Shown here one piece after another: positions 43,147 to 53,946 of a DNA stretch of 64,000 bases. The position numbers and the translations under genes were made by a program. Location: contig OY734803.1 of the NCBI GenBank assembly GCA_963457535.1, positions 62,001 through 126,000 on the forward strand. Reading direction: 5' to 3'. The notes below the pieces were generated by a model, which ran no database searches, had not been told where the DNA came from, and was given only the letters and a program-made list of their open reading frames with translations. The stretch is from JAHRAW01 sp028066695 (GTDB lineage Bacteria; Pseudomonadota; Gammaproteobacteria; Arenicellales; Poriferihabitantaceae). The stretch's first letter is position 1, and each line of letters opens with the position of its first letter.

Positions 43147-44484
43147 CTACTTTTTCCCCGCCCGAATCCTCTCCCCCCATTCCACCGCTTTGCGCGTGAT
43201 TTCTTCCTGATTTAGCGTGGTCAGGCGGCGCGACTCCATGAGGCGCTGGCCGGCGACCCATACGTCGGTTACTTGGTCGCGGGTGGCCGCGTAGGCGAGT
43301 TGGGCGGGGGCGTGGTAGAGGGGCTGGGTGGAGGGGGCCGAGAGGTCTATGGCGATCATGTCGGCTTGTTTGCCGGGGGCGAGGGTGCCGATTTCGGATT
43401 CCAGGCCGAGCGCGCGCGCGCCGTTGATGGTGGCGGCTTGCAGCGCGGCGCGGGCCGAGAGCGCGGACGGGTCGCCGCTGACGCCTTTGGCGAGCAGCGA
43501 GGCGGTTTGCATTTCGGCGAGCATGTCCAGGTCGTTGTTGCCGGAGGCGCCGTCGGTGCCGATTGCGACGCACACTTCGCGCGACTGCAGTTGCGCGACC
43601 TGGCACATGCCGCTGGCGAGTTTTAAATTGGACTGCGGGCAGTGCACGACTTTGACATCGTGCTCGGCGAGCGCGTCCATTTCGCCGGGCAGGAGTTGCG
43701 TCATGTGCACGGCAATCAGGCCGGGTCCGAGCAGTTCCAGTTGCGCCAGCCGCTCCAGCGGGCGCATTTTGAATTGCGACAGGGATTTTTCCACTTCGCC
43801 GGCGGTTTCGTGAATGTGCATGTGAATGCGGCAGTCGCCGGATTCGCCGGACATTTCCTCGGCGAGCACGCGGATTTTTGCGAGCGGCTCGTCGGAGACG
43901 GTGTAGGGCGCGTGCGGGGCGAAGGCGGTGGTGACCAGTTGCGAATGGCGCAACTCGTCGCGCAACTTTAAGCCTTTGTCAATGTATTCGTCGGCCGACT
44001 GCGCCCATACCGTGGGGAGGTCAATGACGATCATGCCGATGCTGGCGCGCATGCCGGCCGCTTCGGCGCGCTCGGCCGCGACATCGGGGAAGAAATACAT
44101 GTCGTTGAAACAGGTGGTGCCGCCGCGGATCATTTCGGCGATGGCCAGGTCGGTGCCGGCCGCGACGAAGTCTTCATTCACCCAGGCGGCCTCGGCCGGC
44201 CAGATATGCTCGGTCAGCCATTCCATCAGCGGCAGGTCGTCGGCGTAGCCGCGCAGCAATGTCATCGCGGCGTGGGTGTGCGCGTTGACCAGGCCGGGCA
44301 TCAACGCATGCGCGGGCAGTTCCACGCGCTCGCGCGCGCGGTATTGCGCTTCCATTTCGGCGCGCGCGCCGAGCGCGGCGATGCGCCCGTCGGCGATCGC
44401 GAGCGCGCGGTCTTCGGTTTCCGCGTCTTCGCCTTCAAGCGAAAGCAGCCAGCGCGGCAGAACGAGCAGGTCAACTTCTTTCAT
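43147..44484 (-). CDS. mtaD: TRZ/ATZ-family amidohydrolase, MtaD-like deaminase
   Basis: 445 residues of the amidohydrolase superfamily. Metal ligands: the HxH in GLVNAHTHAAM (near residue 69), His in MHIHETAGE, and the Asp in GTDGASGNNDLDM. Closest to 5-methylthioadenosine/S-adenosylhomocysteine deaminases, which fits neighbours metY and ubiG (a SAM-dependent methyltransferase whose product is SAH). In Pseudomonas mtaD lies directly beside ubiG; here a NACHT gene separates them. It follows an alpha/beta hydrolase gene by 9 nt. Confidence 0.88.
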   Translation of the reverse strand: MKEVDLLVLPRWLLSLEGEDAETEDRALAIADGRIAALGARAEMEAQYRARERVELPAHALMPGLVNAHTHAAMTLLRGYADDLPLMEWLTEHIWPAEAAWVNEDFVAAGTDLAIAEMIRGGTTCFNDMYFFPDVAAERAEAAGMRASIGMIVIDLPTVWAQSADEYIDKGLKLRDELRHSQLVTTAFAPHAPYTVSDEPLAKIRVLAEEMSGESGDCRIHMHIHETAGEVEKSLSQFKMRPLERLAQLELLGPGLIAVHMTQLLPGEMDALAEHDVKVVHCPQSNLKLASGMCQVAQLQSREVCVAIGTDGASGNNDLDMLAEMQTASLLAKGVSGDPSALSARAALQAATINGARALGLESEIGTLAPGKQADMIAIDLSAPSTQPLYHAPAQLAYAATRDQVTDVWVAGQRLMESRRLTTLNQEEITRKAVEWGERIRAGKK

Positions 44485-44493
44485 AGTTGGCGG

Positions 44494-45327
44494 TTAATTT
44501 TTTGCGGCCGCGTTGTTGCCGATGTGGCGCTTCAACTCGCGCAGCACGCCGTGCGGAGATTCGGACATGATGCTGTGCCCGCATTTTTCCAAAAAAACGA
44601 TTTCGGCGTTGTCATTTTTTGCGGCGTGCGCGGCCGCGAGTTTTGCCGGCGCCATGCGGTCGCGGCGGCCGCACAAAAACAGCACCGGGCAGGAGACGCG
44701 CGCGAATGCGTCCTCGCCGCCGGTATAGGCGTGGCATGCGCGCAAGTCGGCGAGCAGCGCGCCGTCATGGCTGCCGGACATCATGCTGAACTGCATGCCC
44801 GGCGACCAAAACCCGGGAACCGGTTCGCCGCCGAGTTGCGAGGCGTGGCTCCACTGCGTCATCATCGCATAGGCCTCGGCCGGGCGTTCGCGCGCGGCCT
44901 CAAACAGCGCGTCGCTGACCGCCATCGGATAACTGAAACCGACCAGCGTCAGCGAGCAAAGCGGCGCGCGGTCATGCTTAAAACACGCCGCGGTTTCCAG
45001 CGCGGCCAGCGCGCCCATGCTGTGGCCGACCAAATGAAAACCGCGGCCGCGCGCGCCGGCGAGGAGGCCGCACAGCCAGTCGGCGAGTTCGCCGATGTCT
45101 TCAAAAGGATTGCCGCCGCTGCGCCCGTGGCCGGGCAAATCCGGCGCGAGCGCGTTGTAGCCGTGATAGGCGAAGTAGCGGCTCTGGTGGCTCCACACCG
45201 AATGTTCCATCGCCGCGCCGTGCACGAACACCACGCTGTCGCGCGAATCCTCGGGCGCGTGATTTGCGGTGTAGATGTAAGGCGCGGCCGGCTCTTTGGT
45301 TTTCGCGGAGGTTTTCGCCGAAGTCAT
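44494..45327 (-). CDS. Alpha/beta hydrolase
   Basis: 277 residues. The oxyanion-hole region is VFVHGAAMEHSVW, the nucleophile elbow GHSMG (Ser in LVGHSMGALAA), the acid lies in LFLCGRRDRMAPA and the histidine in KCGHSIMSESP, so the catalytic triad is intact. Generic esterase/hydrolase, substrate unknown. Placed between metY and mtaD with a 4-nt overlap to metY, so probably cotranscribed. Confidence 0.86.
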   Translation of the reverse strand: MTSAKTSAKTKEPAAPYIYTANHAPEDSRDSVVFVHGAAMEHSVWSHQSRYFAYHGYNALAPDLPGHGRSGGNPFEDIGELADWLCGLLAGARGRGFHLVGHSMGALAALETAACFKHDRAPLCSLTLVGFSYPMAVSDALFEAARERPAEAYAMMTQWSHASQLGGEPVPGFWSPGMQFSMMSGSHDGALLADLRACHAYTGGEDAFARVSCPVLFLCGRRDRMAPAKLAAAHAAKNDNAEIVFLEKCGHSIMSESPHGVLRELKRHIGNNAAAKN

Positions 45328-46625
45328 CCGCGCGCCTTTTTGGACAGGTGAATGCCGCGCGATAGATCTTCCAGAATGTCGTCAATGTCTTCCAAGCCGA
45401 TGGACAGGCGAATCGTGCCCTGGTTGATGCCGGCCGCGCGCAGGTCGTCGTCGCTCATGCGGTAATGCGTGGTGCTCGCCGGGTGAATCACCAGCGATTT
45501 GGCGTCTCCGACATTGGCGAGGTGGGAGAACACTTCCAAGCCCTCGGCGAAAGCGCGCCCGGCTTCGCGCCCGCCGCGCAGGGTGAAACAGAACACCGCG
45601 CCGGCGCCGCGCGGCAGCAATTTTTGCGCCAGCGAAAAATCCGGGTGGCTTTCCAGTTCGGCGTAACTGATGTCCTCCACCGCGTCGGATTTTTGCAAAA
45701 ACTCCACGACCGCGCGGGTGTTCTCCACATGGCGGCGCATGCGCAGCGACAGCGTTTCCATTCCCTGCAAAATGTGGAACGCGGTGGTCGGGCTCATGCA
45801 AGCGCCGAAATCGCGCAACCCTTCGCGCCGCGCGCGCAGCAGGAACGCGGCCTGGGTGGATTCCTCGTCAAAACGCATGCCGTGGAAGCCGTCGTAAGGC
45901 GCGGACAGCGTGTCAAAGCGGCCGCTCGCCTTCCAATCAAAGCGGCCGTGGTCGGCGAGCAGTCCGCCGATGACGGTGCCGTGCCCGCACAAAAATTTGG
46001 TCGCCGAATGCATGATGATGTCGGCGCCGTGAAGAAAAGGCTGAAACAAATACGGCGTGGTGAAAGTGGAGTCAATCAAAAGCGGCAGGCCGTGTTCGTG
46101 CGCCAACTCGGCGACCAGCGGCACATTCATGATGTCGCCGCCGGGGTTGCCGACCACTTCGCCGAAAATCAGCCGCGTCTCCGGGCGAATCGCGGCGCGA
46201 ATCGCGTCTATGTCGCGCGGCGAAACGAAAGTGGTGTTGATGCCGAAGCGCGGCAGCGTGTATTGCAGGATGTTGTGCGAGCCGCCGTAAATCGCGTTGG
46301 ACGAGACGATGTGCGCGCCGGCGCCCATCAAGGTGGCGATGGCGAGGTGCAGCGCGGCCTGTCCGCTGGCGGTGGCGATGCCGCCGACGCCGCCTTCCAG
46401 CGCGGCGATGCGCTCCTCCAGCACCGCGTTGGTCGGGTTGGACAGCCGCGAATAGGCGTGCCCGGGGCGCTCCATGTTGAACAGCGAGGCCGCGTGCTCG
46501 CTGTCGTCAAAGACATAACTCGCGGTTTGGTAGATCGGCGTGGCGCGCGCGCCGGTCAGCGGATCGGGGCGCTGCCCGGCATGCAGCGCGAGCGTGTCAA
46601 AGCGGGTTTTGGTGGGGCGCGGCAT
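45324..46625 (-). CDS. metY: O-acetylhomoserine sulfhydrylase (MetY-like)
   Basis: 433-residue PLP enzyme of the Cys/Met metabolism family. It begins TLALHAGQRPDPLTGARATPIYQTASYVF, shows the phosphate-binding SRLSNPTNAVLEERIAALEGG, and the PLP lysine in MHSATKFLCGHGTVIGG. Length and the MetY-specific VVGNPGGDIMNVPLVAELAH favour O-acetylhomoserine aminocarboxypropyltransferase, making homocysteine from sulfide. First gene of metY-hydrolase-mtaD. A second family member, metB, lies at 53947-55089. Confidence 0.92.
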   Translation of the reverse strand: MPRPTKTRFDTLALHAGQRPDPLTGARATPIYQTASYVFDDSEHAASLFNMERPGHAYSRLSNPTNAVLEERIAALEGGVGGIATASGQAALHLAIATLMGAGAHIVSSNAIYGGSHNILQYTLPRFGINTTFVSPRDIDAIRAAIRPETRLIFGEVVGNPGGDIMNVPLVAELAHEHGLPLLIDSTFTTPYLFQPFLHGADIIMHSATKFLCGHGTVIGGLLADHGRFDWKASGRFDTLSAPYDGFHGMRFDEESTQAAFLLRARREGLRDFGACMSPTTAFHILQGMETLSLRMRRHVENTRAVVEFLQKSDAVEDISYAELESHPDFSLAQKLLPRGAGAVFCFTLRGGREAGRAFAEGLEVFSHLANVGDAKSLVIHPASTTHYRMSDDDLRAAGINQGTIRLSIGLEDIDDILEDLSRGIHLSKKARG

Positions 46626-46651
46626 GGGTCTTGCAATTCAATGCCGCGCCA

Positions 46652-46680
46652 TTGTAAAGGAAAACGCAATCGGCTATTAT
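46652..46680 (+). promoter_or_regulatory. Promoter of the aminotransferase/malyl-CoA lyase genes
   Basis: TTGTAA (46652-46657) and TATTAT (46675-46680) with 17 nt spacing. Predicted start near 46687, about 31 nt before the ATG. Confidence 0.55.
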
Positions 46681-46717
46681 CGCGGTCGCGCCGCGCCTTT
46701 TTCGCGGCGTTTCCCGC

Positions 46718-47899
46718 ATGTTAAAAATCCCACGGAAAATGAAAAGTCCGCCAAAAACCGCCGCGTTTAACCCGCCGCCGCGGGTGCTGATGGGGCCCGG
46801 CCCGTCGGCGGTCAGCGAGGCGGTGCTGGCCGCACAGGCGCGCGCGACCATCGGGCATTTGGACCCGGATTTCACCGCGCTGATGGACGAGGTGAAACTC
46901 CTGCTGCGCTACGCGTTTCGCACCGACAACGACCTGACCATGCCGGTGTCGGCGCCCGGCTCGGCCGGAATGGAATGCTGCTTCGTCAATTTGATTGAGC
47001 CGGGCGAAACCGTCATCGTCTGCCAAAACGGCGTGTTCGGCGGGCGCATGAAAGAAAATGTGGAGCGCGTCGGCGCGCGCTGCGTACTGGTGGAAGACGA
47101 ATGGGGCGCGCCGGTGGATTTGGAAAAAGTGGAGCGCGCCTTTGCCGCGCATCCGGACGCGGTTGCGCTCGCGTTTGTGCATGCGGAAACTTCCACCGGC
47201 GCATGCTCGGACGCGAAAGCGCTGTGCGAAATCGCGCGCCGCCATGGCGCGCTCGCCATCGTGGACGCGGTCACCAGTTTGGGCGGCGTTCCGCTGGAAG
47301 TGGACGCGTGGGAAATTGACGCGGTTTATTCCGGCACGCAAAAATGCCTGTCAGCGCCGCCGGGACTTTCGCCGGTAAGTTTCGGCGCGCGCGCATTGGA
47401 GAAAATTTCCAAGCGGCGCGCACGCGTGCAGAGTTGGTTTTTGGATGTGAATTTGGTCATGAACTACTGGAGCGGCGACGGCGGGCGCAGTTACCACCAC
47501 ACCGCGCCGGTCAATGCGATTTATGCGCTGCACGAGGCGCTGCGCATGCTGGCCGACGAGGGCCTGGAAAATTCCTGGGCGCGCCATTTGCGCCTGCACA
47601 AAAAGTTGCGCGACGGACTGCAGGCGCTCGGGCTGGAGTTTTTGGTCGCCGAGCCGCACCGCCTGCCGCAACTGAACGCGGTGCGCGTGCCGGACGGAGT
47701 GGACGAGGCGCGGGTGCGCGCGAAGTTGCTCGCCGATTACCACTTGGAAATCGGCGCGGGCCTCGGACCGCTCGCCGGAAAAATCTGGCGCATCGGTTTA
47801 ATGGGGCATGCCTGCCGCGAAGAAAATGTCGCGCTGTGCCTGCGCGCGCTGGAAGACGCGCTGCGCGAGCAGGGCGCGCTGAAGCGCGCGGTAGCGTAA
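46718..47899 (+). CDS. Serine/alanine-glyoxylate aminotransferase
   Basis: 393-residue PLP class V aminotransferase. Signatures: RVLMGPGPSAVSEAVLAAQ, SAPGSAGMECCFVNLIEPG, and the Schiff-base lysine in YSGTQKCLSAPPGLSPV. It converts glyoxylate to glycine using serine or alanine; next to malyl-CoA lyase, the serine form (sgaA of the serine cycle) is likely. Start at 46718; a second in-frame ATG at 46739 follows weakly SD-like CACGGAAA. Confidence 0.9.
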   Translation: MLKIPRKMKSPPKTAAFNPPPRVLMGPGPSAVSEAVLAAQARATIGHLDPDFTALMDEVKLLLRYAFRTDNDLTMPVSAPGSAGMECCFVNLIEPGETVIVCQNGVFGGRMKENVERVGARCVLVEDEWGAPVDLEKVERAFAAHPDAVALAFVHAETSTGACSDAKALCEIARRHGALAIVDAVTSLGGVPLEVDAWEIDAVYSGTQKCLSAPPGLSPVSFGARALEKISKRRARVQSWFLDVNLVMNYWSGDGGRSYHHTAPVNAIYALHEALRMLADEGLENSWARHLRLHKKLRDGLQALGLEFLVAEPHRLPQLNAVRVPDGVDEARVRAKLLADYHLEIGAGLGPLAGKIWRIGLMGHACREENVALCLRALEDALREQGALKRAVA

Positions 47900-47921
47900 T
47901 CATTAAACGCGCATTCGCACG

Positions 47922-48890
47922 ATGAAACACACGCCGCAACAACCGCGCCCGCGACTGCAGCGCAGTTTGCTCGCGGTGCCGGGCGCGAATCCGGGCATGA
48001 TGGAAAAGGCCGCGAAAAGCGAGGCCGACTATGTGTTCCTGGATTTGGAAGACGCGGTCGCGCCCGACGACAAAGCGCAGGCGCGCAAAAATGTCATCGC
48101 CGCGCTCGGCGACCTTGACTGGAAGGCGGGCGGAAAGTCGGTGTCGGTGCGCATCAACGGGCCGGACACGCACTACATGTACCGCGACCTGGTGGAAGTG
48201 ATTGAGCAGGCCGGAGAACATCTGGACGGAATTCTGGTGCCGAAAGTCTCGGCGCAGGAGGATGTGCACATGATTGAAACGCTGTGCGAGCAAATTGAGC
48301 GCGCGAAAAATCTCCGGCGGCGCATCGCGGTGGAAGCACTGATTGAAAGCGCGCTCGGCATGGTCAATGTGGAGGCGATCGCGCGCCACGCGATTGCGCC
48401 GGGCGGGCGGCTGGAGGCGCTGCATTTTGGCGTCGGCGATTTCGCCGCGAGTTGCCGCGCGCGCACCACTTCCATCGGCGGACTCAACCCCGATTACCCC
48501 GGCGACCCGTGGCACTCGGCGCTGACGCGCATGCTCACCGCATGCCGCGCCTACGGGTTGCGCGCGGTGGACGGGCCGTTCGGCGACATCAAAGACGCCG
48601 GCGGATTTTTGGAGTCGGCCGAACGCGCCGCGGCGCTCGGCATGGACGGCAAGTGGGTGATTCACCCGTCGCAAATTGAACTGGCGAACAAGGTGTTCAC
48701 GCCGCCGCCGGAGGAAGTCGCGCGCGCCAAAGACATTTTGCGCGCGCTGGAAAGCGCGGCCGAGGCGGGGCAGGGCGCGGCGCAACTGGAAGGCAAAATG
48801 ATTGACGCCGCCTCCAAGCGCATGGCGGAAAATGTCGTGGCGATTGCGGATTTGATCGCGGCCGGAGAGTCGGTACAAGCGAAGAAATAA
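47922..48890 (+). CDS. L-malyl-CoA / beta-methylmalyl-CoA lyase (CitE family)
   Basis: 322-residue TIM-barrel lyase. RSLLAVPGANPGMMEKAAKS, DYVFLDLEDAVAPDDKAQAR, LVPKVSAQEDV and WVIHPSQIELANKVF are typical of HpcH/CitE-family malyl-CoA lyases (mclA type), which cleave malyl-CoA to acetyl-CoA and glyoxylate. Length (over 310 residues with the C-terminal extension) favours malyl-CoA lyase over citrate lyase beta. It is 22 nt after the glyoxylate aminotransferase gene, matching its serine-cycle partner. Confidence 0.88.
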   Translation: MKHTPQQPRPRLQRSLLAVPGANPGMMEKAAKSEADYVFLDLEDAVAPDDKAQARKNVIAALGDLDWKAGGKSVSVRINGPDTHYMYRDLVEVIEQAGEHLDGILVPKVSAQEDVHMIETLCEQIERAKNLRRRIAVEALIESALGMVNVEAIARHAIAPGGRLEALHFGVGDFAASCRARTTSIGGLNPDYPGDPWHSALTRMLTACRAYGLRAVDGPFGDIKDAGGFLESAERAAALGMDGKWVIHPSQIELANKVFTPPPEEVARAKDILRALESAAEAGQGAAQLEGKMIDAASKRMAENVVAIADLIAAGESVQAKK

Positions 48891-48906
48891 GCGCGCCCGC
48901 GGCCGC

Positions 48907-48935
48907 TTGCGCCGCCGCGCCCAACCGCCTATTAT
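48907..48935 (+). promoter_or_regulatory. Promoter of acs
   Basis: TTGCGC (48907-48912), 17 nt spacer, TATTAT (48930-48935). Predicted start near 48942, giving a leader of about 41 nt before acs. Confidence 0.5.
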
Positions 48936-48982
48936 TGTGCATTAAAGTAATTTCTCCGAAAAAATTAACCTTAGAAATCAAT

Positions 48983-50917
<1,935 letters not shown>

Positions 50918-50921
50918 GCGT

Positions 50922-53195
50922 TCAGCGTTTGCGCCCGCCGAACTGCACGCGCAGCATGAACCACAGCAGCAGCGCCGCGCCGAGTCCGAAAACGATGTCG
51001 GCCGGCACGCGCACCCACACCAAGGTTTCCATCAGCGGCGAATGCAAAAACTCGGCGTTGCGCGCGAACCAGTAGCCCTTGGCGAACGAGGTGTAGGCCT
51101 GCATCAGCCCCTGCGGCAGCAGTGACAAAAACACCATCCCGGCCAGCCCGAGGTTGAGCGTCCAAAACACCCAGCGCAATACGCCGTCCGACCACGCCGC
51201 GGTTTTGCCGGCGAGTCCGCGCAGGCAGAACAGCAGCAGCCCCAGCCCGAGCAGTCCGTAAACGCCGAACAAAGCGGCGTGGCCGTGCGCGGCGGTGGTC
51301 TGCAGGCCCTGCATGTAATACAGCGCGAGCGGCGGGTTGATCAAAAATCCGAGCACGCCGGCGCCGACCAGGTTCCACAGCGCGACCGCGAAGAAAAACA
51401 TCACCGGCAGGTGGTAGCCGCGCATCCACGGCGCGTCGCGCTCTACCCGCCAATGGTCGTGCGCTTCAAACGCGATCAGCGCGAGGGGAACCACTTCCAG
51501 CGCGGAGAACACCGCGCCGAGCGCGACCACGCCCTGCGGCGTGCCGCTGAAATAGAGGTGGTGAAAGGTGCCGAGTACGCCGCCGCCGAGGAACACCATC
51601 GCGCTGAACATCACATAGATCGCCGCGGTGCGCGCGCGCAGCAGGCGCATGTGGGTGAACACCCAGGCGATCCACGCGGTGGCGAACACTTCAAAAATTC
51701 CCTCAACCCACAGGTGAATGACCCACCACCGCCAGTATTCGGCGATGCTGAGGTGCGTGGTGCGGCCCCACAACAGGCCGGCGCCGTAGAGCAGGCCGAT
51801 GGCGACGGTGGAGGCGAACAGCAGAATCAGCAGGTGCTTGTCGCTGCGGTCGGAGCGAATCGCCGGCACGATGCAGCGCGCCATCAGCGCGAGCCAAAAC
51901 AGCAGCCCGGCGAACAGCAAGATTTGCCACAGCCGGCCGAGGTCCAGGAATTCGTAGCCCTGGTGGCCGATCCAGAAATTCACCACCGGGTCTTTGATCA
52001 GGCCGGCGATTGCGGCCCATTCGCCGGCCATGGAGCCGACGGTGACCAGCAGCAGCGCGACCCACAGCGCGTTCACGCCGAGGCGCTGCCATTTCGGCTC
52101 GCGCCCGCCGATCAGCGGCGCGGCGAACAAACCGGCGGCAAGCCAGGCGACGGCGATCCAGGTGATCGCGAGTTGCGTGTGCCAGGTGCGCGTCAGCGAA
52201 TACGGAAAATATTCGGACAGCGGAAAGCCGTAGAAGTCGTGCCCCTCCACCGCGTAATGCGCGGTCACCGCGCCGAGCAGCACCTGCAGCGCGAACAGCA
52301 ACACCACCGTCCAAAAGAATTTTCCGGTGGCGCGCATGGACGGCGTCGGCTGCATTTGCTCCAGCGGGTTGTCCGGCGGAACGCCGCCGCGCGGCTGCAT
52401 TTCCAGCGTCCACACCTCGCGCTCGCGGCAGAAAAACCAGGTGAGAAAACCGATGCCGGCGATGAGCAGGACCACGCTGATGAAACTCCAGATGAACGCG
52501 GTCGCGCTCGGCGCGTTGCCGACCAGCGGCTCGTGCGGCCAGTTGTGCGTGTAGGTGACATCCCCGGTCGGGCGCAATGTGCCGGCCGCCCAGGCAGTCC
52601 ACCAAAAGAACGCGCCGAGCGAGCGCAGTTCCCGCGGCGTCGCCTCGCCGCCGAGCGGCGCTTCGGCGATCGCGTATTGCTCGCGCAATTCGGTGAGCGC
52701 GGCGTTTCCGCCGAACAGCGATTCGTAATGCGATTCAACCGCGCGCATCGCCTCGGCGCGCTCGGCCGACACCGTGATCCGCCCGCTGCCCGGGTCATAG
52801 GTGTTGCGCTTGATTTCTTCGGTGATTTGCGCGCGCAACCCGGCCTGCTCGGGCAACGACAATGCGCCGTAGTCGCCGCCGGCGCGCAGATCCAGCATCG
52901 CGCGCGCTTCGCGGTGCAGTTGGTCGGCGGTCCAGTCCGGCGCGAGGTATGCGCCGTGCCCCCAAACCGAGCCGAGTTGCATGCCGCCCAGCCGCCGCCA
53001 GGTGTCCATGCCGAGTTGGATTTCCTCGCGCCCGAACAAGCGCGCGCCGTCCGCATCCACCACCGCCTCCGGCAACGGCGGCGCCTGCTCGGCGATCCGC
53101 CCGCCGAAATAGAGCAGGACCGAAAACATCACCGCCAGCAAAACGCCGAACATCGTCCACAGGCGTTTCATCGTAAACACCGTCCGGTAATCCAT
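50922..53195 (-). CDS. norB: Quinol-dependent nitric oxide reductase (qNOR)
   Basis: 757 residues. The N-terminal quinol-binding extension starts with a membrane helix and includes QLGMDTWRRLGGMQLGSVWGHGAYLAPDWTADQLHREA, the qNOR signature. The haem-copper-oxidase-type core follows with about 12 helices and haem/FeB histidines, including LVVHLWVEGIFEVFATAWIAWV-like and GTFHHLYFSGTP segments. It reduces NO to N2O in the inner membrane, for detoxification or denitrification. ATG at 53195 has GAGG nearby; ATG at 53171 is possible. An FNR/Dnr-type site lies about 63 nt upstream. No norC, so quinol is the donor. Confidence 0.95.
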   Translation of the reverse strand: MDYRTVFTMKRLWTMFGVLLAVMFSVLLYFGGRIAEQAPPLPEAVVDADGARLFGREEIQLGMDTWRRLGGMQLGSVWGHGAYLAPDWTADQLHREARAMLDLRAGGDYGALSLPEQAGLRAQITEEIKRNTYDPGSGRITVSAERAEAMRAVESHYESLFGGNAALTELREQYAIAEAPLGGEATPRELRSLGAFFWWTAWAAGTLRPTGDVTYTHNWPHEPLVGNAPSATAFIWSFISVVLLIAGIGFLTWFFCREREVWTLEMQPRGGVPPDNPLEQMQPTPSMRATGKFFWTVVLLFALQVLLGAVTAHYAVEGHDFYGFPLSEYFPYSLTRTWHTQLAITWIAVAWLAAGLFAAPLIGGREPKWQRLGVNALWVALLLVTVGSMAGEWAAIAGLIKDPVVNFWIGHQGYEFLDLGRLWQILLFAGLLFWLALMARCIVPAIRSDRSDKHLLILLFASTVAIGLLYGAGLLWGRTTHLSIAEYWRWWVIHLWVEGIFEVFATAWIAWVFTHMRLLRARTAAIYVMFSAMVFLGGGVLGTFHHLYFSGTPQGVVALGAVFSALEVVPLALIAFEAHDHWRVERDAPWMRGYHLPVMFFFAVALWNLVGAGVLGFLINPPLALYYMQGLQTTAAHGHAALFGVYGLLGLGLLLFCLRGLAGKTAAWSDGVLRWVFWTLNLGLAGMVFLSLLPQGLMQAYTSFAKGYWFARNAEFLHSPLMETLVWVRVPADIVFGLGAALLLWFMLRVQFGGRKR

Positions 53196-53228
53196 GGTGC
53201 GCCTCGCGCATGAGTAAAGATTGCCGTC

Positions 53229-53234
53229 AAAATA
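53229..53234 (-). promoter_or_regulatory. -10 box of norB
   Basis: TATTTT on the minus strand, centred about 33 nt downstream of the FNR-type site, the spacing expected of a class II promoter. Predicted start near 53222. Confidence 0.45.
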
Positions 53235-53257
53235 CGCGCGAAACCCGCCGAAGCGGC

Positions 53258-53271
53258 TTGACATATATCAA
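53258..53271 (-). promoter_or_regulatory. FNR/Dnr-type operator upstream of norB
   Basis: TTGACATATATCAA, two TTGAY half-sites four bases apart, matches the FNR/Dnr/NnrR consensus (TTGATnnnnATCAA) with one change. Its centre lies near -42 relative to the predicted transcript start. Anaerobic or NO-responsive activation of norB is the likely role; the regulator gene is not in the window. Confidence 0.7.
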
Positions 53272-53335
53272 TTTTTTCCCGCTTTTTGGCGGCTTCGGCG
53301 CCGCGGAAAAGATCGCAAAAATTTCCGCCAATCCC

Positions 53336-53364
53336 TTGACATTTCCCGGTGGGGGCACCACAAT
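53336..53364 (+). promoter_or_regulatory. Possible promoter antisense to the nuclease-like gene
   Basis: TTGACA (53336-53341), 17 nt spacer, CACAAT (53359-53364) on the plus strand. Only the 3' end of the minus-strand nuclease-like gene lies downstream, so it would produce an antisense transcript. Confidence 0.3.
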
Positions 53365-53379
53365 TTGTCTGCGCCTGAG

Positions 53380-53901
53380 TCATTTCGGCCGAATCGGGGA
53401 TGGCCCCGCCGGGGAGCTCGCCGACCCCGCAGGCGCGCCTTTCTTTTTTGACAGGGATGTTGCGTCGCGCAAGCGCCCCTTGATCCCGCCGCGGTGGAAG
53501 GTTTCCAAGAATAATTCCCGCCCGTCGCGCGTCTTTTTCCATACTGCCGTCCACCACTTGCCGTCGTCGTCGCGGGCAAAACCAGTGAAATGGCGCGCGC
53601 CGTCGGCGTAGATGTGCCGGCCGTCCAATATCCTCTGCACCAGCGCAAAATGGCCCGGCGAAATTTCCGGCCGGTCATGCCGCAATTTGCCGATCGTGTA
53701 GCCGGACAGCAGCAGTATCCGGCATTTGGTGCGCATCGCGCGGCGCAGATGCGCCGGCAGAATCCCCACCGCTTCGCGCAGCATAGCGGTTCCCGTCGGC
53801 AGCGCCGACCGCCGCATCTCGCGCGGCAGCGGGGCGATGCCGCGGTAACGCCGCGCAAACTCCGGCCCGCTCAACCACTTCGCGATCCCTGCGTGCGACA
53901 A
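53380..53901 (-). CDS. Possible phage-type RelE/barnase-like (PBECR) nuclease, orphan
   Basis: 173 residues from a TTG start (53901). The middle (ILLLSGYTIGKLRHDRPEISPGHFALVQRILDGRHIY, then GKWWTAVWKKTRDGRELFLETFHR) resembles the small nuclease domains appended to phage head-morphogenesis proteins. The C-terminal 25 residues are low-complexity Ala/Ser/Pro/Gly. No phage genes surround it; it sits 45 nt downstream of metB on the same strand. Could be a toxin-like remnant. Start uncertain; the family call is tentative. Confidence 0.4.
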   Translation of the reverse strand: MSHAGIAKWLSGPEFARRYRGIAPLPREMRRSALPTGTAMLREAVGILPAHLRRAMRTKCRILLLSGYTIGKLRHDRPEISPGHFALVQRILDGRHIYADGARHFTGFARDDDGKWWTAVWKKTRDGRELFLETFHRGGIKGRLRDATSLSKKKGAPAGSASSPAGPSPIRPK

Positions 53902-53946
53902 CTCCGCTTCACGCCGTCGCGGCGTTCCTCATTGCATGCGGCATGT

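Noticed and set aside
53210..53611. Plus-strand frame upstream of norB as a gene
   Set aside because: No recognised domain, no ribosome-binding site, and it overlaps the norB control region and a minus-strand gene.
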